This document shows positions 12,421-22,564 of a DNA stretch of 64,000 nt, one piece after another. Every line of letters starts with the position of its first letter. The stretch's first letter is position 1. This DNA is from Apodospora peruviana. Its lineage: Eukaryota > Ascomycota > Sordariomycetes > Sordariales > Lasiosphaeriaceae. The stretch lies in NCBI GenBank assembly GCA_033439685.1, contig JAUEDM010000007.1, positions 124,001 to 188,000 on the forward strand, in the 5' to 3' direction. The notes below the pieces were generated by a model. The model was not told the origin of the DNA. It ran no database searches and was given only the letters and a program-made list of their open reading frames with translations. A program made the translations under genes and the position numbers.

Positions 12421-12730
12421 AAGATTATCAAGGTGCTGTCTACCTATGGTTGTCATGGTCTCTTATAACTGTTTTTAACTATTCATAGGTAAACTTGCTG
12501 TGTGGTTATATATATATGTGTGTGTGTGTATTCAGCTGAGCAGGAGTGCACATGAGGCAAATACTACATGTTGGTAGTTGTTTCCTTTCAACTTGCAACG
12601 AAGATGAAACCATGAAGAGTACGTATGAATGTGGTTTAAAAATGTAAAAGCTTTCTTGCTATTGTTATGTATATGTATCTATAAGAACATGAAGGTACGA
12701 GACACCATTTTTGTAAGCTACAGATAAGTA
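12421..12730. other. Convergent 3' intergenic spacer
   Basis: Holds a short alternating TA/TG tract (about 12508-12531). Nothing coding is seen. Confidence 0.5.
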
Positions 12731-13787
12731 TCAAGGGTGAGCAGCAGCAGCAGCAGCAGCGTGAAAGGCCTCCAGCCGGAGCTGATACTCCTCCTGCGGA
12801 AAATGGCGGTCCGGATCCAGCATCACATCGGTGAGCTTGTCAAAATCCCGGCACACGTGAGTTGTGTGGGCGTCCGGAAACTCGGCCTGGACTCGCTCGT
12901 GGAACTTCCAGGGGATTGTGCTGATGTCCGAGTAGCACATGATGGTTTGCCGGAGGTTGTCGATGCAGTGTTCTGGTTCAAATCAACATTTTATGTTAAC
13001 TTAGGTGAAGGCAAAGTGATTATTATCCCGGAATGTTGGCTCACCTACCTAGGTGGATCCAGTATATCTTCTTCTTGGCTGGGCTCATCCCCTTGTCGCC
13101 TCCATATCGGTCGGGATACATGCTCTTGCGGATCAGATCCTACCAAATGGTCTCGAGTTAGCCGTTGACTGTGTATGTCAGCAGACAGGGTCTGCGGTTA
13201 CATACCAAGCGGTGCAACTGGTGATACACCTCCAGACCTGTGATGTATCCGTCCTCTTCCCCCGGGATAGGAAGTGTAGAATTCGGGAGCCTCTCGGCAT
13301 CAACCTTGGGAATCTTGATGACGCCGATACCAACGTAAATGTCTCTCCAGGCCTTGTCAACCTCGTCATCGGGTGGTCCCTGCCACGGGGTGCGATCCTC
13401 GCGAAAGTTGTTGTGGAACACCACTTCCTTGTACTCGATCGCCTCTAGCGCAGGGGAGAAGACTTCGGGTGCTCTGCCATAGACGAACTCGATGTTGTCT
13501 TTTGCGTAGCCTGTCGCGGCTTTGTCAGTAATCCCTGTCATAACGCTCTCACTGCACTGCTCATAAAGGGAATGAAGCTCACTGTGAACACGGGTTCTAA
13601 TGGACATCTCCCGTGCCGTCCAAGTCAGCGACACAAATGTTAGCAGAGTGGCAAGAGCTGCCGTCGATACCCTCAATCTGAGGCGTATCTTTCCCAGCTC
13701 CCGGCAAAGGCCCTCAGCTATCTCATAGCTATTGTCTTGAGCGGGCCTGGGAAGCAGCTTTTCGTTTGAGTCCGACGATGTCCTCAC
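12731..13787 (-). CDS. UstYa-family (DUF3328) oxidase-like protein with altered first motif
   Basis: Three exons (13787-13206, 13139-13049, 12972-12731) with introns of 66 and 76 bases give 304 residues. A basic N-terminus is followed by a single membrane segment at about residues 40-58. Then come the family block PWQGPPDDEVDKAWRDIYVG and the paired motifs. UstYa-type proteins need two HxxHC motifs and catalyse oxidative cyclisation or chlorination-type steps on fungal ribosomal peptides. Here the first motif is H189-Q-L-H192-R193, with Cys replaced by Arg (CGC instead of TGC). The second, H223-L-E-H226-C227, is intact. The C-terminus ends in a poly-Ala run encoded by a GCT repeat. The reading frame is otherwise clean, so it could be expressed, but full activity is doubtful. 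Confidence 0.82.
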
Positions 13788-14718
13788 GGTTTCGTAAACC
13801 TACAGCACCGCCATCTCTTGCAAGTATCATAGTCTTGAGCTGCTTGAATGTCGTTGCTAGTTTGTCTATTGTTGTCGGTCTTCTTGCCCGGTACAATCAA
13901 TCAAGCTGAACTGATCAAGAAGTGGATGGGGATTGATGAAAGACACAGAGGATGCACACTTGTTCGCGATCAAATGGTGGAAACGTCAAGATACCCATCA
14001 CATATCGCTATACACCTGCAAGCTCGCTCTTACATCTCACCCTGGAGCTGTGCGTTAATTACTGTGGAGTGGCAGGGGTCTATATACCGTTTTCTCTTCC
14101 GTTTTAGATAGTACATGAACCTGAATCAGCTTGTCAGATCTTACTCTCTATTCATGTCCGTACCCGGGTAGTTTTGTGGATCGAGTAAAGCGTGTAATAG
14201 CCCCTTATCGCATGGATGTATTTACCTGAGATTAGAGTACCCATGTTGAGGAATCTTGAGCGGAAACTTTGGCTATTAACCATGCCTGATCTTGCATCTC
14301 TACCAGGTTTGGTTTTGCGAATTTAAGTCCTGTAAAGCCCCGTTATTGGATGGATCGGTTGCAGTTGATAATACTAGGGACCCAAAGTGAGGATGACGCA
14401 TCCCATCTTGGTACTTTTACCTTTCCTAGGTTGATATCAAGTGTTCGAGGACCTTCTTGGGTTCCACCCGTATTGCATAAAATCTTCTGGCCACCTTACC
14501 TTCCTGGCTCAGACAGCCTGCCTTCAACTGGATTACCTGCCGTGGTTGAGTGATAAGATCGGTAGCCAGTTACAGATGCTTTGATGAGAAAGGAGAGTGA
14601 GAGTGTGTCTTGATCTTATCAGAGCTGGCGGCCGACCGTGACGTAATGTTGGACAAGGTTGTCTCCTGTCCCCATTCCAGTCCCCGTTGAGCTGCATCCT
14701 GTGTTGAACGACAACACG
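13788..14718. other. Divergent promoter region between two UstYa-like genes
   Basis: No exon set can be supported. An 87-codon plus-strand frame (13848-14111) starts with a hydrophobic stretch that resembles a signal peptide, but nothing in it is recognisable and it lies where the promoter of the minus-strand UstYa gene should be. Confidence 0.4.
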
Positions 14719-15337
14719 ATGACTCTGCCATCGTACAGCAAGTTCTTCCCCGAGCCAGCCCATGACAACAACCCTCCAACAGAGGAAGGGAATGTACACG
14801 ATGGGAACACCAAGAAAGCCTCATATTGCCTATCCAGGAAGACCATAAATATTTGCGTTTCCATCATCATCTTCACGGCCACCGCGTTCCTCCTTCTTCT
14901 CACCCAACTGCACACGAAGAATAATGATGATGGGACACGAGGCAACCGGGAGGAGTGCGGCTCCTCCCCTTCGGAGGAACGACCGTGCGGCTGTGTCTTC
15001 GACGCCCTCATAATGGGCTGGGTGCCATGGCGATGCTATGACAAGAAATCTCGCCGGCGAGTTTCTGTCGCGAAAAGACTGGGCCTTCCAGGGCGACCCC
15101 GACAGGAACCAGACCAGCCCAAGGATGCCCGTCCATCAAGTCCTGGCCGGAGAGTGGGAGAACATCTACGTCCCGGCGGCGTTCCACATCTACCAATGTA
15201 CCTACGCGTGGAGGAAGACATGGCGTGCGGCCATGAACGGCGCCGTGCTGGACGGATATCTGGGCGATGGCCACCATACCAACCACTGTGAGATGTCGAT
15301 CACCAAGGGCCGGACGTGGAAAAGAGCGTGTACATGA
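14719..15337 (+). pseudogene. UstYa-like (CG...GCxFD branch) gene with one-base frameshift
   Basis: The first ATG (14719) opens a frame with a membrane segment at about residues 42-62, then ECGSSPSEERPCGCVFDALI and WRCYD. The frame is lost at about 15045-15050, where an A run looks one base too long. The next frame continues the same protein: NLAGEFLSRKDWAF, AAFHIYQCTYAWRKTWRAAM and HHTNHCEM. The first metal-site motif reads FHIYQC (HIYQC rather than HxxHC) and the second is intact (HTNHC). It is a pseudogene unless the extra A is a sequencing error, since one base cannot be an intron. Confidence 0.72.
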
Positions 15338-15699
15338 AGTATGCTAGTTGTCCGTGGGTTCACTACGATAGTGGTCGGTTTGGGTGGTATCGAGTTGTCT
15401 GTGGGAACAGGATACATAGAGCAGAGGCCTCAGTACATGTTACCTTATTACCTACCTGGTACAGTAAGGTAGATAGCAAATCCAGATTCCGAGTTACTCC
15501 CAACATAGTCAACCCACATCTGTCTGTAGTAACCTGTAATATCCATTTGAGAGACAGACGCCAGAGACATAAGCAGACTCCCTACCTTACGCATGAAGTT
15601 CTGCGCTCTATGGGTGCCCAAATTAGTATCTCCTTAGATAAAAGAACGGCGGGAGTGCTAATTACCTTACCTCTGGCTTGAGTCACGGTGTAGGAGTGT
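15338..15699. other. Convergent spacer
   Basis: Lies between the frameshifted UstYa-like gene and the peptide gene. Holds ACCTACCTGG-type motifs but no coding signal. Confidence 0.45.
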
Positions 15700-15822
15700 T
15701 TAAGCGCGGCGCTTGCCCGCATCAGCCCAGGTGACGACGCCCTCCGCGGCATCAACGTCTCGCTTGGCAACTGGAGCGGCCAAGACAGCGCCGATGAAGA
15801 GAGCGATAAGAGTGAACTTCAT
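15700..15822 (-). CDS. Tiny secreted Kex2-processed peptide precursor (40 residues)
   Basis: The ATG sits in the strong context GCCACCATGA and the frame is 40 codons ending in TAA. Residues 1-15 (MKFTLIALFIGAVLA) form a textbook signal peptide. Residues 16-21 (APVAKR) end in a KR site. The next 15 residues are DVDAAEGVVTWADAG, followed by a second KR and then RA. Secretion plus Kex2 cleavage would release one 15-residue, Trp-containing acidic peptide. The leader is CT-rich and has a (CAA)n tract, as in well-expressed fungal genes. UstYa-type genes lie within 4 kb, as around dikaritin-type peptide precursors, but there is only one core copy and no Tyr in the core. Alternatives are a signalling peptide, a small effector or a pheromone-like molecule. 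The coding call is confident. The product's role is inference. Confidence 0.8.
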   Translation of the reverse strand: MKFTLIALFIGAVLAAPVAKRDVDAAEGVVTWADAGKRRA

Positions 15823-15960
15823 GGTGGCGAGTATTAATGATAGAATGGTTGTTGTTGTTGTTGTTGTTGCTGTTGGGTAACTTCTTTCAGGTAAGAAGGA
15901 GCTTGGTGATGGAGAAGTGAAATGGAGAGAAGGAAGAACTTGTCAAAAGACTCTACCATA
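15823..15960 (-). promoter_or_regulatory. CT-rich leader with (CAA)n tract upstream of the peptide gene
   Basis: Reading toward the ATG on the minus strand, a pyrimidine-rich stretch (about 15930-15885) is followed by a run of about seven CAA units (about 15877-15849) and the Kozak-like start. CT blocks and CAA-rich 5' UTRs are typical of strongly expressed genes in filamentous fungi. Confidence 0.5.
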
Positions 15961-17161
15961 CGATGCTGCATGGCGTCTTAAGTCTATTTGTTTGGACGGA
16001 AGGCAACCCAAGCATGGGTAGCTGGCGGACTCAACTTGATCCAGGTCCAAGAACAAACCAAGGCGTGAGCATTTCTCCGGGGCACATGGCCCTTTGCTTA
16101 TGTCGTGAATTAGGAAGCTGCTTACAAGTCGGACTCACTCTAGACAAGGATCGGTATCTTTATCCTTGCCCCGTAAGAAGCACGATGACGTCTTGAAACC
16201 CTATGATCACTTTATGCAGCAGGCTTGTTACCTAGGTATGTTCTTCCTTTCTTGCGAGTCTATTAGTTACTGGCTCTTCGGCCACAATTAAACATCATGG
16301 GTACAGCCAGTGTGGGGCCACAGGCAAAAAGTAGGGGAAACGGAGAGCGTTAGCAGAAACGGTGTGCAAATAAAGCTAGCAGGTTACGTAGGTAGGTAGG
16401 TCGCATCAAACCCCCGGTATTTCTCCTAGATAGGCCCTCTCGTAAACCAGGAATTATAAAGGTTATCCCCCCTCCCCCCAAGCTACGGTTCGATTGGTTG
16501 ACGCGTATTAGTAGTTGAGATTGTCTGGGGATACTACCTACGAAGTTGAGTCTCTCCCGTGAGCCGAAATGTTTCTATTCACCTTACGTATCACTGAGAA
16601 ACAAACACGACGTATGTCAGCAGCGCCGGGAGGGGATTTGCAGATCCAAACTTACCTACTACCATGTGTCTACCTTGGCTACTTGGAAAAGTTCATGTTG
16701 GACTTCTTCCTATGAACGTCAAGCCCATGTAGAGTCCAACGTAGAGTCTAGTACGAGGTAGCCAATCACAGTTGCTCCTTAAGACTTTTCAACTGATAAG
16801 ATCCATCCGCTGGAAGAAATACTTATGATCTACGCCATATACGCATACGCGCATACGGATTGCGGAGGGGGTTGGGGGGAGGGGTTAGTTATGACACCTT
16901 CTCTTGCTTTGGCCACGCCCCCTTTCTAACCTGAAACACCAGGATGAAAGCAGAGATACAGGAAATAGGCTAAACACTATCAATGGTGCCCCCTCGATGT
17001 CCTTCACGTGCAGTGCAAGCATGCGGCACAACCGGGGTATGTACCTAGTGGGACGAACCTGTTTATGTCTTCAAGCATCAGTATCTCTGCATGATCGGAT
17101 ATCACAACCACCATCACCTCACCTCACCTCCTCTCACCTCCTCAAACCCAGATAGGGCATC
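15961..17161. other. Intergenic, no gene seen
   Basis: Contains several CCTAGGTA/ACCTAC palindrome-like motifs (about 16230 and 16388). The last ~100 bases are a CACCTC-rich leader of the GFA gene. Confidence 0.5.
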
Positions 17162-18227
17162 ATGACGGCGATCCAGATGATACTTACGACTTACCACGGC
17201 AACTGCCACTGCGGCCGCTTTCGATTTGAGCTCACGGCACCGGAGATTGCAGAGGCTATTATCTGCGCGTGCAAGCTTTGCTCCAAGAAAGGATATCTCT
17301 GGCTAAACACGGCTGCTTCCGGCACCACCTACACGGTGACACGGGACGACGATAAATGTCTGACAGAATACGACTCAGCGGCCTTGAAGGACAGGGTAAG
17401 ACTGTTCATGCCATCACCTTCTATTGCAACTCCCTATTGACCTGCCTGGTAACCGTCCATTATTTGCGCTTTCTGCTAACTGGTAGTTCTGCAGTTCTGC
17501 AAGTACTGCGGAACCGGTATCACCGGGTTGCACTCCGCCGGCCCGCTTTGGGGTCAGTTGCTCGTCAATATACGGACCCTACAGGAAGTCAACCCGTTCA
17601 CACTGAAGTGCGTGATGCCTTTAGTTTCCGTTTTCTTCTTAGGCATGTCTAACCCAAAGTCGACCCCAGTTCATTTGTCCGCGAGCCGGCGCCGCCGGAG
17701 GACGTGAGCACCACTCACCGGATCTCAGACGAGGCACAGCATCTCAGCTCCTGTCACTGCGGCAAGGTCCAAGCAGAGTTACTGGTCCCGATCACAGACC
17801 TCGAAGTAAAGGAAGATAACTGCAGCTCATGCGTCAGGGTAAGTTTAGCGTCCGTCTCAAACCAGCTCACATAGACCTGTGCTAATAACCCCGACCCAAG
17901 AACGCATATATCGGTGTATATCCCACAAAAGACCAAGTCAAAATCCACGGCAGAGAACACACCTTCGAGTATCTCTACGGAAGAAAATTCAACGGCACGG
18001 CCCACTGCAAGACATGCGGCGTCGCCGTCTTCAGCAATGTCTACGGACCGCCCCTCAGCGTGTTTGACAGTCTTCCTGCCGAGCGAAAGGAACGCGTCAT
18101 GGCGGTGTACAGGAAGAACATGGCGTTGCAGCCGCTGAATGTCAGGGCGATTGACGGTCTGGACATCGAGTTGCTTCAGATCAAGAGGACGGATGAAGGC
18201 ACCGAGGGATATGTCCTGCCTCCTTGA
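17162..18227 (+). CDS. Tandem GFA/CENP-V domain protein
   Basis: Four exons (17162-17395, 17495-17607, 17670-17838, 17901-18227) join in frame to 280 residues. Two GFA (glutathione-dependent formaldehyde-activating, CENP-V type) domains lie in tandem. The first has GNCHCGRFRFEL, CACKLC and FCKYCGTGITG. The second has SCHCGKVQAEL, NCSSC and HCKTCGVAVF. Each set supplies the CxC, CxxC and CxxC cysteines that bind two zinc ions in this fold. Members are usually annotated as formaldehyde-activating-like, but most have no proven substrate, so the exact reaction is open. No signal peptide or membrane segment, so cytosolic. The start is the first ATG after a pyrimidine-rich leader. A second in-frame Met lies at residue 6. 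Confidence 0.9.
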
Positions 18228-19107
18228 TGCAAGGTCAACTTTACAACCATGCCTTATCGAAGCTTCAGGTAGCGAGATAAGGCTTTTCCTGGCCTCCGTG
18301 GGGACTACTAAAATTGCAGGGCTCTAGTGGTTGCAATCCAAAAGGGGGCTGAGCACTGCAACGGTATGGGCTTCGGTACCGAAATATTGAAACAAATGAG
18401 AAAAGCTCGTTTTGAAACAAATTTCCAATTTGACCCCGCTTTCTCTTTACAACAAGCTTTCTTCGTTGTCCTCTAACACCAAATTTTGACTACAGAAAAC
18501 AGAAAGGTCGGCAGCACATGGTAATCACATCCTCCCGTGAATCGAGGGAGAGAATACGACTACTGACTTTAAATTGGGTTCGGCAGTGCAGGCCGCCATG
18601 GAGAGAGGGCCGAGCTGGTACAGCAGCTCATATCACACAATGCCAGTGATGGGGACTTCACCGACGGTGCCGCACCCGTCTTCATCACAGCCTCGAGGTA
18701 AATATTTGGAGGTATTCCGATCTCTGCAGAAGCTTATAGGAGATACTTACGCTAACTGGTGTCTCTTACCTTATATAGCTTCTTGCACGACCCAGCAGAG
18801 CGACCGAGACTACCAGGACCATCTGTCAAAGGACCGGCATCGCCTAGGACACAACCAAGATCGGTTCGCTAGATCAACTGGAAAGCGCTAGTATGAATGC
18901 CACTGGGTACCTACCTAGATACTATTAAAGCTACTAGGGGGTGGAAGGGGGATGTTGGTTGTTTTGAAAGCGATATATGGGTCCATTGAATCTGTTCCTT
19001 CAGATTATATCCGTCTCTGACCTCCTTAACCTATAAAATATCTCACTTTCGTACCTGATTATGATTTCACACCTTGTCCTTTGAAATATGACTCAAACCA
19101 CCGACCT
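18228..19107. other. Intergenic, no gene supported
   Basis: A short plus-strand tract (about 18590-18710) reads with slight ankyrin-like character (ELVQQLISHNASDGDFTDG) but has no partner repeats. The rest is the 3' flank shared by two convergent genes. Confidence 0.4.
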
Positions 19108-21224
19108 CTACCGAAATCCAAAAATGTAATACAGGACGAGCTCGTGATCTTCTCCCTCTCCCAGCTGTCGGGCTCTTTCTTCGTCCCGTGCGCGGGCTTC
19201 ATCTTCCCACAATTGTCCGAAGATCTCTTCTGTTCCATGATCGTCATCATTCCCGACCACCTGTCCCTCTTCGACACGACCTGTTATTTGTTCAAGCGTC
19301 GCGGTCATCTGCGGTGTTCTCCCCCAACGAAACCAAGACCTGATTCTCCCCCAAACCCAACCAAACCAAGCCTCAACCTCCATGTCCCCCCAAAACCAAC
19401 TGACGTGGCGAACCTCCCGACTCAGAACCCACAGCCCGGCCGGCACAAGAATCAAGAGACACAGAAACGGCGCAAGATAAACATTCTTGTACCCCGTGCT
19501 CCTGAACTTGAACAGCCCGCCGCCGCACAAATCCCCGGCCTCGTCCGGCGTCAGGTCGACGTACCCCTCGTGGTCACCAGCCTCACCAGTCGGCCTGTCG
19601 GCACCGCTCGCGATCGTCCAAGCATCAAACTGGACCCGGGCCAGCGACGTGGCGAACAGCCGCTCCGCTTCCAGCATCCAGTGGGTATCCGCCAGCGGCG
19701 CCGATGTGTACTGCGAGATCTTCTCCTGCGCAATCAGAGCGCTTCCCAGCCGGTGGACGATGGAGTCGTACGTGTTCGAGAAGGCGAGTGAGAGCTTCAT
19801 CAGCCAGTAGCTGGGCGGGAGTTTATTTCGGGTTGTTACTGTGGGGGACCAGCATACCAAACCGTCGGGCGAGCAGAGGTCCTGCCTGTCGAGGCAGGCG
19901 AACAGACGGGCCTTGGCGTCCGATTTGCAGTACCACGGCGCTGGGTCGCCGTCGACGTAGCAGGGCTCGTCGGCGCCAAAGACCGGGTCCGAGTTGGGCT
20001 TGAGATGGTAAATGTGGAAGGGCGAGATGAAGAGGATGGCAATGGTGCTGTTTGTTGGGGGCGTCAGCTCGGGGATGGGGCGCCAAAAGTCGTATCGTGG
20101 GCTTAGCGATGTTGAGTATGTTCTGTTAGGACAGGAGTGAGTTCGTCATCAGTAACGGCTGCTTGCTGCCCATGATATAGACGGTGTGGGACATACCTCA
20201 CATCATAAGTCGGACTGAGACTATCAAATGGATTTCCCTTGCTGGAAAAAGTGTAATTGGTGTCGTCCGTCTCACCGTATCGGTAAAAGAAAGTCGTCAC
20301 ACCATCCTTGGTTTCGTTGCTCACGAACCGCGAGTCGGTGTTCAGCGGTGCACAAGTCGTCGACCGGCGAAACTTGTACGTCGTCCAGTCGTTGACTCCA
20401 ATCTGGCTTGCATCGACAAGGCCGGTGTCGAAAATGACCGCGGGAGTTCCAACTACACAGACGCTCTCGTCGACGAACGGACATTGGAACGTCGTGTTCC
20501 GCGTGTATGTGATATTTCGCTGATGGAAGAAGTCGCAGTACATGGGCTGCTTGGCCGAAGGGGGCGACTCGTAGCAATATCGAGCATACTCTCCTGCCCT
20601 TGACTCCTTCTCGCGGTCGTAGACGTCAGCGCGAGTTGCCGCCCCTTCACCGGCGCCGTCGCTGTCAAACTGCCAGATACCGCAATGCTCCGAGTCCCAC
20701 GTCGCTGTCCTGTCAGTAACAATGTTCGCAGCAAAGATTCCTGCAATGACTCGCCCAACCCATGCGGCCAGTATAATGATGCCGATCATGAGTGACAGAA
20801 CGCTATGGCGACTTCCCTTTTGGCGGACGTGTCTGATGGTGCCGACAAGCAATGCCCGGCCACCACCTGGGGCCTGAAGAATATCGATGAACTGTCGAGG
20901 ATCTCCGCTGTTGGACACTGGTAGCAGTGGTCGACGCGCCGGATCTTGAGACTCTCGTCTTGTCCACCATCGGAAGAACAAAACAAAAAATCGTCTCAAG
21001 AGTCTGTCTGCGAAAGGGAGCGAGAGGGCCAGGACGACTGCCAGCAACGTAGAGCAGAACGTCGCCGTGTGTTCTTGCACTAGGTACTGCCATCCTATCA
21101 ACAAATCAGCATTAATACCAGACAGAATAGTGCGGTACGTCCATATGGGCTCACTTCCGGAGTGGTAGTCAGTCCACAAGCCCCATTTGACAGCTTGGTC
21201 AGTCGCGGCAAGACTCGAGGTCAT
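19108..21224 (-). CDS. Multi-pass membrane protein, fungal, function unknown
   Basis: Two exons (21224-20197 and 20122-19108), with a 74-base intron, give 680 residues. Hydrophobic segments are visible at about residues 55-75 and 145-170 and again near the C-terminus (NVYLAPFLCLLILVPAGLWVL, about residues 560-580). A large Cys- and Asn-rich segment between them contains NxS/T sites (RNITYTRNTTFQCPF) and looks extracytoplasmic. The tail is acidic (NDDDHGTEE, WEDEARARDEE). This is the layout of a common, uncharacterised Pezizomycotina membrane family of which many copies lie in accessory regions. I recognise no enzymatic motif and assign no role. Confidence 0.85.
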
Positions 21225-22564
21225 TTTCCCACGGGGATTGGGGCTCTTTCTTTCGTCTTTGGTGTTAGCCGTATTATTGTAGCGAAAAACGCCAATTGAA
21301 ACAACAGGTATGGTGCTTTCTTTCCTCTGAATCGATTAATTAGCGGTGTGTGGTGAGTCCGTTCGTTGGCCGACGCGTTCCAGGCTCCCACCAGACGCCA
21401 CGACCACATGCACATCGACGCATCACACCCAGTGGCTGGACATGTCGCACAGCCCCTGATGGCTGAAACTGCAGAATCCATGCCTGAAGAGTGGGAACGT
21501 GCACAGCGAAGCAGACCAAGAAGTGTGAATTGGTAATGCTAAGAATGATGAAGAGGGGAAAGATTTCTTCTGGCCCTCGAAAACCACCTTAAATACAGCA
21601 CTTCGGGTCCGTGCCAGAAACAAACATGCACGACCTCGTGGCCGTTATTAAGCTGCTTTCCGGTTTCCGATGTGTTCTTGCCAAACCCAGAACCTACCAA
21701 ACATTTCGAACCGGCTCCGAAAGTCATGATGTAATGTGAAATCTCTGCCAAAGTTCTGCCAAACAACGACCCCAACTCTGTCGGACTAGGTAGCTCCTGG
21801 TGGGGTTGTTAAGAGCCAGATCCCTTTGAGATAAAACTCCTGTGGGTTGGGAAGTCCTCCAGCTACTACCAGACCATATTACAACCCGTGACTTCGATAG
21901 ACATTAACCGGAGAGTCTGCAGAAAGAGACGCAATATACTATCACGCAGAGTTTATTCAATACTTGTAATTATCAAGAAAAGCAGCTACTCATCTACTCG
22001 AGACTCCATGACCAGAGTCTGATAGACAGCGCCAGCGTAAACAAAGTAGGTACGGTACGGTATGGTATCATTCTCCTTTCTTCCAGTCCCCACAGTCGGC
22101 CTATGCAACAGAGCCAGCCCATCAACAACATGAAGAAGCAGACGCCATGTAAGACCAGCCAGACAAAAATAAGCCTCCCAAACATAAACCAAAAATCATG
22201 CCATGCCTTGCCATGCCACCATTGAGCCATTATGTTCAGTTCCCTCACTTGCTATGCAGTGTATGATGATTATGCGTTCCTTCGTTTGTGCGTTCATCGT
22301 CCACCATCCATTCATATACATCCCCCGTTCTGTTGCGTTTCGTCCGTCCATGTCATTGCACTCGTATACAGCATCTTCCCAGCTAGGCCAGACCGGTTCA
22401 CCGGCCATGCGGCCCCGTCCGTTGTTAAAATAACCAAAGCTGGTTTCCTTTCGTGAAGCAACCAGACAAAGAAAACGCCAGTCCCCAAACAACGGAATTA
22501 TGGAGCGATTCATATGCAGGCCGGATTCGATCATGTCTTGTCTTATCATCTCAGCCACGCGGTC
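21225..22564. other. Intergenic, no gene seen
   Basis: Upstream region of the membrane-protein gene and the 3' flank of the arrestin gene. Only short chance frames. Confidence 0.5.

Noticed and set aside
13848..14111. 87-codon frame with a signal-peptide-like start
   Set aside because: It sits in the promoter of the divergent UstYa gene, has no Kex2 sites or Cys pattern and no homologous look.
18590..18710. Possible ankyrin repeat
   Set aside because: Only one weak half-repeat, ending at a stop. No neighbouring units.
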